Assembly: GCF_014695375.1 (NCBI RefSeq)
Contig: NZ_JACJOG010000023.1
Span: 62,001 to 126,000, forward strand
From: Coleofasciculus sp. FACHB-T130
GTDB taxonomy: Bacteria > Cyanobacteriota > Cyanobacteriia > Cyanobacteriales > FACHB-T130
Direction: 5' to 3'
DNA: 64,000 nt
The position numbers were made by a program, and so were the translations under genes. Below are positions 53,963 to 63,346 of the stretch, one piece after another. Under the pieces are notes generated by a model. It ran no database searches and was not told the DNA's origin. It worked only from the letters and a program-made list of their open reading frames with translations. The first letter of the stretch is position 1, and each line of letters begins with the position of its first letter.

Positions 53963-55753
53963 ATGACGCTCCCTATTCGTAACGTCGCAATCATTGCCCA
54001 CGTCGATCACGGCAAAACAACCCTCGTTGATGCCCTCCTCCGGCAATCTGGCATCTTCCGCGAAGGCGAAGACGTTCCTGATTGCGTCATGGATTCCAAT
54101 GCCCTAGAGCGGGAGCGAGGCATCACAATTCTGGCGAAAAATACCGCCGTCAGATATAAAGAAACCCTGATCAATATTATTGATACCCCCGGACACGCCG
54201 ATTTTGGTGGTGAAGTCGAGCGGGTGTTAGGCATGGTTGATGGCTGCATCTTGATTGTAGATGCCAATGAAGGCCCCATGCCCCAAACGCGATTTGTGCT
54301 GAAAAAAGCTTTAGAAAAGGGACTGCGCCCCATCGTTGTCGTTAATAAAATCGACCGTCCTCAAGCCGATCCCCACGGCTCAATTGATAAAGTCTTGGAT
54401 CTGTTTTTGGAATTGGGTGCCGATGACGATCAGTGCGATTTCCCTTATCTGTTTGCCTCCGGTATCAATGGTTATGCCAAAAATGACCTGGAATCCGACA
54501 ACATGGATATGCAGCCCATGTTTGAGGCAATTCTGCACCACGTCGCGCCACCTGTAGGCGATCCGAATAAGCCTCTACAACTGCAAGTGACAACCCTGGA
54601 TTATTCTGAATATCTGGGTCGGATTGTGATTGGAAAAATCCATAACGGCACAATCCGGATGGGGCAACAAGTGGCTTTGGTGACGGAAACCAGCGCCATT
54701 GTGAAAGGTAAAATCTCCAAGTTGATGGGTTTTGAAGGCTTAAAGCGAATTGATTTGGAAGAAGCCTCCGCGGGAAATATTGTGGCGGTGGCTGGTTTTG
54801 CCGATGCAAATATTGGCGAGACAATTACTTGTCCGAACGAACCGCAAGCTTTGCCGCTGATTAAGGTAGATGAGCCTACCTTGCAAATGACCTTCTCGGT
54901 GAACGATTCGCCCTTTGCCGGACAGGAAGGGACGATGGTGACATCGCGGCAAGTACGCGATCGCCTGTTCCGCGAACTTGAAACGAACGTCGCCCTGCGG
55001 ATTGAAGATACCGACTCTCCCGATAAATTACTCGTTTCCGGTCGAGGCGAACTTCACCTCGGCATCTTGATTGAAACCATGCGTCGGGAAGGCTATGAAT
55101 TTCAAGTTTCCCAGCCGCAAGTGATTTTCCGCGAAGTCAGCGGTCAACCCTGCGAACCTTACGAATGTTTGGTGCTGGATGTCCCGCAAGAAGCGAGTGG
55201 TGGCTGTATCGAACGTTTGGGGCAGCGCAAGGGCGAAATGCAAGATATGCAGATGAGTGCCACGGGTCGCACTCAACTAGAATTTGTGATTCCCGCCCGT
55301 GGTTTAATCGGCTTCCGGGGTGAATTCATGCGCCTCACCCGTGGCGAAGGGATTATGAACCACAGCTTCCTAGACTATCGCCCCATCACCAGCGATATGG
55401 AAACTCGCCGCAACGGTGTCTTAATTTCATTTGAAGAAGGCGTTGCTACCTTCTACGCGATGAAGAATGCTGAGGATCGGGGTGCATTCTTTATCACTCC
55501 GGGCACCAAAGTTTACAAAGGCATGATTGTCGGGGAACACAACCGCTCTCAAGATTTGGAACTTAATGTCTGCAAGGCGAAGCAGCTGACGAACCACCGT
55601 GCTTCTGGCGGTGATGAATTAGTGCAGTTGCAAGCGCCAATCGATATGAGCTTGGAGCGTGCCTTGGAATACATCGGTTCAGATGAATTGGTGGAAGTTA
55701 CTCCCAAATCAATTCGTCTGCGGAAGGTGACGAAGAAGTTGGCGAAGCGGTAA
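53963..55753 (+). CDS. typA: TypA/BipA translational GTPase
   Basis: Ribosome-associated GTPase linked to stress and cold growth. The 596-residue protein has G1 AHVDHGKTT (about 12-20), [12 protein letters not shown] with the switch I region, G3 [12 protein letters not shown] and G4 NKIDRP. Domains II-V follow, with the C-terminal specific region ([26 protein letters not shown]) that marks TypA. The ATG at 53963 is used. Length and order are normal. It is monocistronic and ends in a strong terminator. Confidence 0.97.
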   Translation: MTLPIRNVAIIAHVDHGKTTLVDALLRQSGIFREGEDVPDCVMDSNALERERGITILAKNTAVRYKETLINIIDTPGHADFGGEVERVLGMVDGCILIVDANEGPMPQTRFVLKKALEKGLRPIVVVNKIDRPQADPHGSIDKVLDLFLELGADDDQCDFPYLFASGINGYAKNDLESDNMDMQPMFEAILHHVAPPVGDPNKPLQLQVTTLDYSEYLGRIVIGKIHNGTIRMGQQVALVTETSAIVKGKISKLMGFEGLKRIDLEEASAGNIVAVAGFADANIGETITCPNEPQALPLIKVDEPTLQMTFSVNDSPFAGQEGTMVTSRQVRDRLFRELETNVALRIEDTDSPDKLLVSGRGELHLGILIETMRREGYEFQVSQPQVIFREVSGQPCEPYECLVLDVPQEASGGCIERLGQRKGEMQDMQMSATGRTQLEFVIPARGLIGFRGEFMRLTRGEGIMNHSFLDYRPITSDMETRRNGVLISFEEGVATFYAMKNAEDRGAFFITPGTKVYKGMIVGEHNRSQDLELNVCKAKQLTNHRASGGDELVQLQAPIDMSLERALEYIGSDELVEVTPKSIRLRKVTKKLAKR

Positions 55754-55800
55754 ATGATTCGACAACAATAGCCCCAGGTTGAAGCCTGGGAGCTACACGA

Positions 55801-55830
55801 AAAAAGCCCGCCATCGCGGGCTTTTTTTTA
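55801..55830 (+). terminator. Rho-independent terminator after typA
   Basis: AAAAAAGCCCGC (55801-55812), loop CATC, then GCGGGC and T8 (55817-55830). A second short inverted pair, CCCAGG/CCTGGG, lies just upstream, between the typA stop and the main stem. Confidence 0.9.
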
Positions 55831-56021
55831 GAGCGATCGCGCATTCCTTATCGCCTTTATCGTTCCGATGCCATACACTGCCATACATCAGTAGGAAAGT
55901 AGGAATGGGGCAATGCCATGCCCCTAACCAACGTTAGAAATGCAATAGATTCCACTTAACTGCAAACTGCTATAGATGACATCCGAAATGCGATCGCTCC
56001 CACTTTCCTGTAAAACCCAGC

Positions 56022-57242
56022 TTACATCCAGGTACGAGTCGAACTAGAAGCGTCAATTCCCCCTGTACGGATACGGCGATCTAGATCGTTCGGATCTGGG
56101 GAAGCACTCAATGCCGCCTCTAGCGTAATCCGACCCTCTAGCATTTGGTCATAAAGCGCCTGATTCATCACCTGCATTCCATCGAACGTGTCATCTAGCA
56201 TCAATCGATAAGCTTCCTCATCGTCACCCTTGAGCAAGTAATCTTGCATCGCTGGGGTATTGATCAAGATGTCGTGGACTGCCGTGCGACGACTATCCGT
56301 GGTTGGCAGCAGCAGTTGTGCAATGACAGCCACCAAAGAATCGGTAATTTGAATTCGCATCGCTGGCTGTTCATCTGCGTTGTACAAGTTCAACAAGCGG
56401 TTAACCGCGTTGATGGCGTTGCGAGTGTGCAGAGTGCCTAAGACTAAGTGACCTGTTTGGGCAGCTTGTAGAGCAGTATTAACGGTAATGCGATCGCGCA
56501 TTTCCCCAATCAGAATCACGTCGGGATCTTCCCGCAGAACTGATCGCAGTGCCGCGTGAAACTCATTGGTATGCAAACCCACTTCCCGTTGACTAACCAA
56601 GCACTTTTGGGAAGGGTGGACAAATTCAATCGGGTCTTCAATCGTGACAATGTGCTTATTCGTCGTCTCATTCAGATGACGAATCATCGCCGCTAAGGTA
56701 GTTGATTTTCCCGATCCCGTGGGACCTGTCACCAAAATCAATCCTTGCGGTTTGCTTACAATATCCTTGAGGACTTGCGGTAAGCCTAAACTATCAAGCG
56801 AAGGGATCTCTAGGCTGATCAAACGCAGAACCATTGCTCCGCCCATCAGGGATTCAAAACAATTCACCCGACAGCGCACGAAACCTGGGTAGAAAATTGC
56901 CGTATCCAGTTCCTTGTTTTCTGCAAACTGCTTTCGCTGAGCAGGAGTCAGGATCTCAGCAAGGTTTTGCTCAAAAATTTCTGGTGTGACCTTGAGCTGA
57001 CCCTCAGCCTCTACCATCTGACCTCGAATCCGATATCTGGGAACTTGCCCCACTCGAATATGGATGTCCGAGGCTTTTTGAGCATACGCATCTTTCACCA
57101 TCTGTTTGATGGAAGTCGCGCTGTTTACTTCTGAGGGTCGCCCTGGCTGCATCTGCGGAGGAATAGGTGGTGGCGGTAGTGGTGGTGGCATGCGTGAAGG
57201 AGCTTGTGCGCGAGTCGCTTCAGCATCATTTGCTTTGGTCAT
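56022..57242 (-). CDS. PilT-family type IV pilus ATPase
   Basis: The 406-residue secretion/retraction ATPase has a Pro-rich N-terminal extension, then an N-domain (about 40-140). Walker A is GPTGSGKSTT (about 169-178), with the Asp box TIEDPIEF, Walker B DPDVILIGEMRD and His box GHLVLGTLHT. The region that usually carries AIRNLIRE in PilT is here MQDYLLKGDDEEAYRLMLD, so that motif is diverged. The C-terminus is short (GGIDASSSTRTWM). It powers pilus retraction in relatives, giving twitching or motility. No other pil genes are adjacent. Confidence 0.88.
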   Translation of the reverse strand: MTKANDAEATRAQAPSRMPPPLPPPPIPPQMQPGRPSEVNSATSIKQMVKDAYAQKASDIHIRVGQVPRYRIRGQMVEAEGQLKVTPEIFEQNLAEILTPAQRKQFAENKELDTAIFYPGFVRCRVNCFESLMGGAMVLRLISLEIPSLDSLGLPQVLKDIVSKPQGLILVTGPTGSGKSTTLAAMIRHLNETTNKHIVTIEDPIEFVHPSQKCLVSQREVGLHTNEFHAALRSVLREDPDVILIGEMRDRITVNTALQAAQTGHLVLGTLHTRNAINAVNRLLNLYNADEQPAMRIQITDSLVAVIAQLLLPTTDSRRTAVHDILINTPAMQDYLLKGDDEEAYRLMLDDTFDGMQVMNQALYDQMLEGRITLEAALSASPDPNDLDRRIRTGGIDASSSTRTWM

Positions 57243-57451
57243 TTTGTTTCCCCTGGGTACTTACTGGGTCCGGCAGCATCGGTAAAACCACAGTTTAATG
57301 GATCTTGCCTTTAAAAATTTTCTTTAAGTCAACCGTGAATGTCCTTAATTCTAAAAAATTACCAGACAGGTGTAAAATCTCTTATTTATTTGTAATCAGA
57401 ATTTTGTTAAGGTGCTGGGATAGCTAGACTCTAGACTGGGCAGCGCTGTTT

Positions 57452-58609
57452 ATGAATATCGGTAATCGGATAGCAGACTGGCTGGAAACTCGGTGGGTAA
57501 CGCCAGCCTACGCGGGGTGGATATTGGGAATCATCGCCGTCTGTTTTTTTGGAGCTGCCACGAACACAATGGCGGGGTGGCTGTATGTTATTAGTGGCCT
57601 CAGCTTTGCGCTACTCGGAATTGCAGGCTTCCTATCCGTGCGATCGCTTCGCCATCTTCAAGTCACCCGACGCCCTATCCAGCCCGTCAGCGTCGGCGAC
57701 GATTTAACCATTGAATTAGAAATTGAAAATCCGGTTAACCATCCCAAAACCTTACTTTTAGTCCGGGACGTTCTTCCCTTTGTACTGGGACAACCCGTAC
57801 AAACGGCAATTGAAACGATTTCTCCTCATAGCGTTCACCACTGGGTTTACTACCTACCCACGCAAAAACGTGGGGTTTATCGCTGGAACACGGTACAACT
57901 GAGAACTGCTGCCCCTGTGGGATTATTCTGGTGTCGCCGTCAGCGTGAAGTTGCCGCTACAGCATTTGTTTATCCCACCGTTTTACCCCTCACCAACTGC
58001 CCGATGGTGGATGAAATTGGGCAAGAAAAAAGTCCCTTGTTTCTAAGTTTAGATCGCCGTTCTCAAGCTGCCACAGAAGGAGTCACGCGATCGCTTCGCC
58101 CCTATCGAGTCGGCGATCCCATTCGTTTAATCCACTGGCGAACCAGCGCCCGTTACGGTGAATTCCAGGTGCGCGAACTAGAAGTTTTTACGGGTGGACA
58201 AGAAGTAATTATCTGCCTCGATAGCGCCACCAGTTGGAATCCAGAGCATTTTGAGCAAGCAGTTATTGCGGCAGCATCCCTATACTTTTATGCCAGTGGG
58301 CGTCAGTTAAGTGTAAAACTTTGGACAGCGTTCACAGGTTTAGTGCAAGGTCATCGCGTGGTTTTAGAAACTCTAGCCGCAACCTACGCCGGAGAAGATG
58401 CCCGTGTTGGAGATCCACCGACGCTTCCCTTAATCTGGCTGACTCCCAATCATGTTACTCTAAGCTCTTTACCCCCCGGTAGCCGTTGGATGCTCTGGAT
58501 GCCGGAGTCTTTAACTGAGCCTGCAATGCCCGTAAATCGTAATTCCCCTGGAATTGTCATTAATACCGAGCAGCCGCTACAACTTCAGCTACAATCCCCT
58601 CTGAAGTAG
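57452..58609 (+). CDS. DUF58 domain membrane protein
   Basis: The 385-residue product has two membrane segments near the N-terminus (about 17-40 and 44-60). A beta-rich region follows, then the DUF58 signature (about 180-260) VTRSLRPYRVGDPIRLIHWR, followed by TSARYGEFQVRELEVFTGG. DUF58 proteins often sit with MoxR ATPases and vWA-type proteins; none is adjacent here, though AAA-like genes occur elsewhere in the window. Start ATG at 57452. Function unknown, probably membrane-associated chaperone-like. Confidence 0.8.
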   Translation: MNIGNRIADWLETRWVTPAYAGWILGIIAVCFFGAATNTMAGWLYVISGLSFALLGIAGFLSVRSLRHLQVTRRPIQPVSVGDDLTIELEIENPVNHPKTLLLVRDVLPFVLGQPVQTAIETISPHSVHHWVYYLPTQKRGVYRWNTVQLRTAAPVGLFWCRRQREVAATAFVYPTVLPLTNCPMVDEIGQEKSPLFLSLDRRSQAATEGVTRSLRPYRVGDPIRLIHWRTSARYGEFQVRELEVFTGGQEVIICLDSATSWNPEHFEQAVIAAASLYFYASGRQLSVKLWTAFTGLVQGHRVVLETLAATYAGEDARVGDPPTLPLIWLTPNHVTLSSLPPGSRWMLWMPESLTEPAMPVNRNSPGIVINTEQPLQLQLQSPLK

Positions 58610-58704
58610 GCTTGCCCGATTGCATCGATCCCAGCCAATCCCCTTGAGGAAAAGGCTTAAGATACAATGCATAAACACCTGTCGATCTCGCGTCATCTCA
58701 TATT

Positions 58705-59067
58705 ATGAACCCATCAGAAACTGAAACAAAATCTAGCGAAAAAAGTCTAGAGGCGATGCGCCATTTCTCCGAAACTTACGCCAAGCGTACCGGCACCTAC
58801 TTCTGCGTCGATCCTTCCGTAACAGCCGTAGTGATTGAAGGACTCGCCAAGCATAAGGATGATCTGGGTGCCCCTTTGTGTCCCTGTCGCCACTACGAAG
58901 ATAAAGAAGCAGAGGTACATGCAACTTTCTGGAATTGTCCTTGCGTACCGATGCGAGAGCGAAAAGAGTGCCACTGCATGTTATTTCTGACAGAAGATAA
59001 CGAGTTTCGGGGTGAGATGCAGGAAATCTCTCTTGAAGAAATTAAAGCTGTACGCGATAGTATGTAA
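58705..59067 (+). CDS. ftrC: Ferredoxin-thioredoxin reductase catalytic chain
   Basis: The catalytic beta chain passes electrons from ferredoxin to thioredoxin, linking light to enzyme regulation. The 120-residue protein has the six cysteines Cys59, Cys61, Cys78, Cys80, Cys89 and Cys91. By match to the known FTR, Cys59, 78, 80 and 89 hold the 4Fe-4S cluster and Cys61 and Cys91 form the redox disulfide. Motifs are CPCRHY, NCPCVPM and CHCMLF. ATG at 58705. The variable chain gene is not nearby. A 14-bp inverted repeat follows. Confidence 0.95.
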   Translation: MNPSETETKSSEKSLEAMRHFSETYAKRTGTYFCVDPSVTAVVIEGLAKHKDDLGAPLCPCRHYEDKEAEVHATFWNCPCVPMRERKECHCMLFLTEDNEFRGEMQEISLEEIKAVRDSM

Positions 59068-59078
59068 CGATTTGCTCT

Positions 59079-59155
59079 AGCTAATCGCTAATTGAAAAGT
59101 TGCTACTTATAAATGTTTTTTAGCCTAACTACCAATTATCGATTAGCGATTAGCT
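59079..59155. repeat. 14-bp inverted repeat after ftrC
   Basis: AGCTAATCGCTAAT (59079-59092) pairs perfectly with ATTAGCGATTAGCT (59142-59155). The CTAATCGC words recur near 60770, so it is probably a dispersed repeat that may also serve as a terminator. The rest of 59156-59520 is AT-rich with no gene seen. Confidence 0.5.
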
Positions 59156-59520
59156 GAAGCATCAAACTTATCATTTGGTAACAGCCACACGTCCTAGAAA
59201 GTCTTCAAAATAAAGCCTCCCGCGTGCTGAAAAAATTTTTTAAATTCCGCTTGGTTGGATAAATCAGAAAAGAACTATCGCCTAAAATCCACTTTTTATT
59301 GGTTGATCTGGGCTGATAAACCTTATAACAATTAAGTAAGATTGTAATTTTAAAAACAAGTAGCGATCGCAAGCGAAGCAATTAAAAAAAGCTACTCAAA
59401 AGGTGATTTTGGTCAATAGGATTAAAAAAATAAAGGAATTTCTATTAAACTTTATTTAAACTTAAATAAAGCATTTCACAGCAGTTTTTCTATCCGTTAA
59501 AAACTTAAAGCGATCGCTTG

Positions 59521-59691
59521 TTTTGGAGGCTTTCCATCACCCACGCGCGAAGCAGCTAAACATAGGCATCTGCGTCTGGAGCTATTAAGTGTGGTGATGC
59601 CTGAACACAACCATAACCACGAGGGAAGGTGCTTGACGGTAGGGAACCGAAAACGGCAGAGTAATGAAATTATTAATATAGTTCCCGACTA
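59521..59691 (+). promoter_or_regulatory. Possibly structured 5' leader of the DUF309 gene
   Basis: GC-richer DNA in an AT-rich gap. AGGCATC (59564-59570) can pair with GATGCCT (59596-59602). CATCACC (59535-59541) can pair with GGTGATG (59593-59599), which overlaps it, so the two are mutually exclusive. GGGAAC (59642-59647) pairs with GTTCCC (59681-59686), ending 5 nt before the ATG. No known riboswitch was recognised. Confidence 0.35.
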
Positions 59692-60093
59692 ATGACTGAA
59701 GAAATCCCATCTGAATTTTGGCAAGGGATCGAAGAGTTTAATCAGCATGAATTTTACGCCTGCCACGACACCTTAGAGGCTCTGTGGATGGAAGCCAGCG
59801 AGCCGGAAAAAAGGTTTTATCAGGGAGTGCTGCAAATTGCCGTTGGATGTTATCACCTAGGCAACCTTAACTGGCGCGGTGCAGTTATTTTACTGGGAGA
59901 GGGAATGCGCCGCTTGGAGGCATACGAACCTGCTTACAGTGGAATTGATGTCACCGAACTGCGGGAACAGAGTGCCGAACTGTTGACGGCACTGCAACAA
60001 GCTGGAGCAGAAAACGTGGTTGATTTTGTAGAACAGATGCAACAAAACGAGAATGCTTCACAGTTACCGAAAATAGTGCGAGTAGAGGCTTAG
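59692..60093 (+). CDS. DUF309 domain protein
   Basis: The 133-residue all-helical protein matches DUF309: the signature EFNQHEFYACHDTLEALWME is followed by KRFYQGVLQIAVGCYHLGNL and NWRGAVILLGEGMRRLE. The Glu/His pattern (HEFYACHD) is characteristic, but no activity is known for the family. Start ATG at 59692. The upstream leader is possibly structured. It is followed by the lpt genes on the same strand but with a 132-base gap. Confidence 0.85.
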   Translation: MTEEIPSEFWQGIEEFNQHEFYACHDTLEALWMEASEPEKRFYQGVLQIAVGCYHLGNLNWRGAVILLGEGMRRLEAYEPAYSGIDVTELREQSAELLTALQQAGAENVVDFVEQMQQNENASQLPKIVRVEA

Positions 60094-60225
60094 AAACTTC
60101 TCAATACTCAGAAACGTCGGGATTGTTGTGCCTAGTTATCGCTGGATTTGTTCTGGATCGAGCCTTTAGAAAGAGTAAACTAGGCACAAGAGCCGATCAC
60201 CGTCTTTGATGTCTCCGCAAGACCC

Positions 60226-60738
60226 ATGATGTCCTCATTTCAATTTAATCAAAGTCTAATGCGTCGCCTGGGATTAGTGCTGATGCTTCCAGCTGTCCTA
60301 GCAGGAGCGATCGCTATCCCCACCCCAATCCAAACCGCCCAAGCCCAAACCGCCGATGACGGACGCGCCCTCACCGTCCGTTCTGATGTGCAAGAAGCCA
60401 ACTCGAAAACAGGTGTAGTAACAGCTCGTGGCAACGTGCAAATGTATTACCCCTCGCGGCAGATTCAGGCAACTGCTGCCCAAGCTCAGTATTTCAGCAA
60501 AGAACGCCGCATCGTTCTGAGTGGTAACGTCTACGTCCTGCAACAAGGCAATAGTCTCCGAGGCGAGACAATCACCTATTTGATCGATGAAGGACGCTTT
60601 GTTGCCCTGCCTCAGTCCAATCGGCAGGTAGAATCAGTTTATCTGGTCGCCGATCCAAATTCTCCAACTACACCCGTAGCGCCACCGGCTCCCGCCGTCA
60701 ATCCTAAACCAGCCTTCAAAACGCCGAATAGTCGCTAG
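60226..60738 (+). CDS. LptA/OstA-like periplasmic protein
   Basis: The 170-residue product has an Sec signal peptide (MRRLGLVLMLPAVLAGAIAI, with probable cleavage at AQAQT). The mature part has OstA-fold beta strands (LTVRSDVQEANSKTGVVTAR, GNVQMYYPSRQIQATAAQAQ, GNVYVLQQGNSLRGETITY). LptA-type proteins form the periplasmic bridge that carries lipopolysaccharide to the outer membrane. The C-terminal tail is Pro-rich. It is followed by lptB and the LptF/G-family permease, so the locus is an Lpt cluster. Start ATG at 60226. Confidence 0.85.
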   Translation: MMSSFQFNQSLMRRLGLVLMLPAVLAGAIAIPTPIQTAQAQTADDGRALTVRSDVQEANSKTGVVTARGNVQMYYPSRQIQATAAQAQYFSKERRIVLSGNVYVLQQGNSLRGETITYLIDEGRFVALPQSNRQVESVYLVADPNSPTTPVAPPAPAVNPKPAFKTPNSR

Positions 60739-60840
60739 CCATTTGTCACATGGCTAATCGCAAATCGCGAATGGCTAATCGCTAATGGCTTTTAATAATT
60801 AGCAGTTAGCCATTAGCAAGGAACAATTAGCTAGTTCTCA

Positions 60841-61569
60841 ATGAAAATCGTACTGGAGAATATTCACAAGTCTTACGGCAAACGTGCGATCGTCAATCGC
60901 GTCAACCTTTCGGTGGCGCAAGGGGAAGTCGTGGGACTACTCGGCCCTAACGGTGCTGGGAAAACGACGACCTTTTACATTGCAACTGGCTTGGAAAAAC
61001 CCGATCAGGGTACGGTTTGGCTGAATGACCAGGACATCACTACCTTACCCATCCACAAACGAGCGCATTTAGGCATTGGCTATCTTGCTCAGGAAGCCAG
61101 TATTTTCCGCAACCTCACCGTCCAAGACAATATTCTCTTGGTGCTGGAACAAACAGGCGTGCCTCGTCGCGAGTGGCAAAACCGTCTAAATGGTTTGCTG
61201 CAAGAGTTTCGGCTAGAAAAAGTAGCAAATACGCTGGGGATTCGGGTATCTGGGGGAGAACGTCGGCGCACCGAGTTGGCGAGATCCTTAGCGTCGGGAC
61301 GAGAAGGACCAAAATTTTTGCTATTGGATGAGCCGTTTGCCGGTGTCGATCCGATTGCCGTATCGGAGATTCAAAAAATTATTGCCGGACTGCGCGATCG
61401 CTACATGGGCATCTTGATTACCGATCACAACGTCCGCGAAACCCTCGCCATCACCGATCGAGCCTACATTATGCGCGACGGACAAATCCTCGCCTCTGGC
61501 AATTCAGAAGAACTCTACAATAACCCCTTAGTGCGACAGTACTACTTAGGAGATGACTTCCAAAGATAG
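60841..61569 (+). CDS. lptB: LptB lipopolysaccharide export ATPase
   Basis: Cytoplasmic ABC ATPase that drives LPS extraction from the inner membrane with LptF/G. In 242 residues: Walker A GPNGAGKTTT (about 35-44), Q-loop near YLAQEASIF, signature SGGERRRTEL (about 138-147) and Walker B LLLDEPFAGVDP. The switch His is in ITDHNVRE. The LptB-type C-terminal end (SEELYNNPLVRQYYLGDDF) is the family signature. Start ATG at 60841, in the LptA-LptB-permease order. Confidence 0.95.
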   Translation: MKIVLENIHKSYGKRAIVNRVNLSVAQGEVVGLLGPNGAGKTTTFYIATGLEKPDQGTVWLNDQDITTLPIHKRAHLGIGYLAQEASIFRNLTVQDNILLVLEQTGVPRREWQNRLNGLLQEFRLEKVANTLGIRVSGGERRRTELARSLASGREGPKFLLLDEPFAGVDPIAVSEIQKIIAGLRDRYMGILITDHNVRETLAITDRAYIMRDGQILASGNSEELYNNPLVRQYYLGDDFQR

Positions 61570-61709
61570 CCTTGGGTAATCGGTAATCGGGAATTGGTAA
61601 TCACAAGAGTCATCAGTAAGAAGCATTGAATTTTGAAAGCACAAGAGAGTTTTGAATTCAAAATTTCAGACGCGATAACTGTAAGTTTACTCCTTAAAAC
61701 TTTCCTCCA

Positions 61710-61737
61710 ATTACCCATTACCCATTACCCATTACCC
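61710..61737. repeat. Four ATTACCC heptamers in tandem
   Basis: ATTACCC is repeated four times without gaps, followed by the variant GTTACCT. It is an STRR-type heptamer tract in the lptB to LptF/G intergenic region, 26 bases upstream of the ATG. Confidence 0.7.
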
Positions 61738-61763
61738 GTTACCTACCCATCGATCCTTGACCA

Positions 61764-62927
61764 ATGACCAAATCTTTCAATCCGCTCTCCCCCCTGATTT
61801 CGACAGTCTCGGTGATGGATCGCTATATTGGCACCGAGCTGGTCGCGCCTTTCCTATTTGGCATGGGATTCTTTTCTTCCATCGGGGTAACGATTGGCAG
61901 TTTATTTGACCTGATGAGAAGGACTGTGGATGTAGGTCTACCAGCATCGCTCGTTTTGAAAGTCCTGCTGTTAAGTCTGCCACAGTTTATGGCGTATGCC
62001 TTTCCCGCCTCAGTGCTACTGGCTGCCTTATTAACCTATAGTCGTCTCTCCGCTGACAGTGAGTTGGTTGCCCTGCGTAGCTGCGGGGTGAGTATTTATC
62101 GATTGGTGCTACCAGCGATCGTCCTGAGTTTTGTTGTGACCGGCATCGCCTTTACGTTTAATGAGTATGTAGTACCCGCGGCGAACTATCAAGCCAAAGT
62201 TAGTCTAGATAAAGCTCTAAATAAAGAAAAGCCATCTTTCCAAGAACGCAATATTTTCTATCCAGAATATACGAAAGTCAAGCTACCCAATGGTCAAAGA
62301 GAGCAAGTGCTAAAACGCCTGTTCTATGCAGAAAAATTTGACGGTCAGAAGATGGAGGGATTGACAATTCTAGATTGGTCTCAGGAGGGTCTCAATCAAA
62401 TTGTTACTTCGCAATCTGCTGCTTGGAATCCAGGACAAAACACCTGGGATTTTTTCAAAGGCACGATTTATTTAATCTCTCCCGATGCTTCCTACCGCAA
62501 TATTTTGAAGTTTGAACACCAACAGTTGCAGCTGCCTCGTACCGCCTTGGATTTGGCAAATTCTGGGCGCGACTACGGCGAAATGAATCTTGCACAAGCC
62601 AGAGAACGGCTGAAATTAGAACGCCTCAGTGGTAATCAACAAAAAATTCGCAAGCTTCTGATCCGCATTCACCAAAAAATAGCTTTACCCTTTGCTTGTG
62701 TCGTTTTTGGTATTGTGGGTGCCGCTTTAGCCAATAGACCGACTCGCACCAGTAAAGCGACGGGTTTTGGGATTAGCGTGATCGTCATTTTTGCTTACTA
62801 TTTGTTAATGTCCGTCGGTGATGCTCTGGGACTAAGTAACTTCCTCTCTCCCGTGATTGCTGCTTGGTTACCGAATCTGTTTGGATTGGGAGCGGGGGCG
62901 TGGTTCCTGCTTCGAGCTGCCCGCTAA
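61764..62927 (+). CDS. LptF/LptG family permease (YjgP/YjgQ)
   Basis: The 387-residue inner-membrane permease of LPS export has N-terminal helices (ELVAPFLFGMGFFSSIGVTI, then LKVLLLSLPQFMAYAFPASV). A periplasmic jellyroll region (about 140-270) and C-terminal helices (IALPFACVVFGIVGAALANR, GFGISVIVIFAYYLLMSVGD) follow. This matches the YjgP/YjgQ family, which works with LptB. The cytoplasmic helix with RLSADSELVALRSCGVSI is the coupling element typical of the family. Start ATG at 61764. LptF and LptG are not separable here, as cyanobacteria often have one gene. Confidence 0.9.
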   Translation: MTKSFNPLSPLISTVSVMDRYIGTELVAPFLFGMGFFSSIGVTIGSLFDLMRRTVDVGLPASLVLKVLLLSLPQFMAYAFPASVLLAALLTYSRLSADSELVALRSCGVSIYRLVLPAIVLSFVVTGIAFTFNEYVVPAANYQAKVSLDKALNKEKPSFQERNIFYPEYTKVKLPNGQREQVLKRLFYAEKFDGQKMEGLTILDWSQEGLNQIVTSQSAAWNPGQNTWDFFKGTIYLISPDASYRNILKFEHQQLQLPRTALDLANSGRDYGEMNLAQARERLKLERLSGNQQKIRKLLIRIHQKIALPFACVVFGIVGAALANRPTRTSKATGFGISVIVIFAYYLLMSVGDALGLSNFLSPVIAAWLPNLFGLGAGAWFLLRAAR

Positions 62928-63007
62928 ACTTTAAGGTAGTGTCATCGTCAGTCGTGTAGGGACGGTTCTCGCTCAAGATATTGAGCAATAGCGAAGCATA
63001 ACGCACT

Positions 63008-63061
63008 GTGCAAATTACTGTTTTTCTCTCCCTAATTGATTGGGGAGAGAAAAAGTTGCAC
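63008..63061. terminator. Hairpin after the LptF/G gene
   Basis: TTTTTCTCTCCC (63021-63032) pairs with GGGAGAGAAAAA (63043-63054), and outer arms GTGCAA/TTGCAC (63008-63013 and 63056-63061) extend it. It has no long T-tract after it. The gap 62928-63346 holds no other gene I can see. Confidence 0.6.
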
Positions 63062-63346
63062 ATGGCCTAAGCATATCTATAAACCCACCCGTTCTTGGTA
63101 GAGGCATATCTGTTCCCTGCCCCTCAGTGAGTGTTTTTCGGTTTCTAGTAACTAATGCTCGTTGAGCGATCGCAACCTTTCTAACTTCCTAAATTTAAAC
63201 TTTAGTAAACTAAAAGCTTGGCTAAAATTTTACAAAAATGAAAGAAATCTTTTAACAAACTGTATATTAAGACAGTTCCTGTTCAAGGCAATAGCGTATA
63301 AAATCGACTTACAATCCCTTGTGCAAGTCGAGCTGCACTACAGCTT

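Noticed and set aside
59521-59691. Cobalamin or glutamine riboswitch in the DUF309 leader
   Set aside because: Some GGGAA/GGTG-like words occur, but the B12 box, glutamine core and their order are missing.
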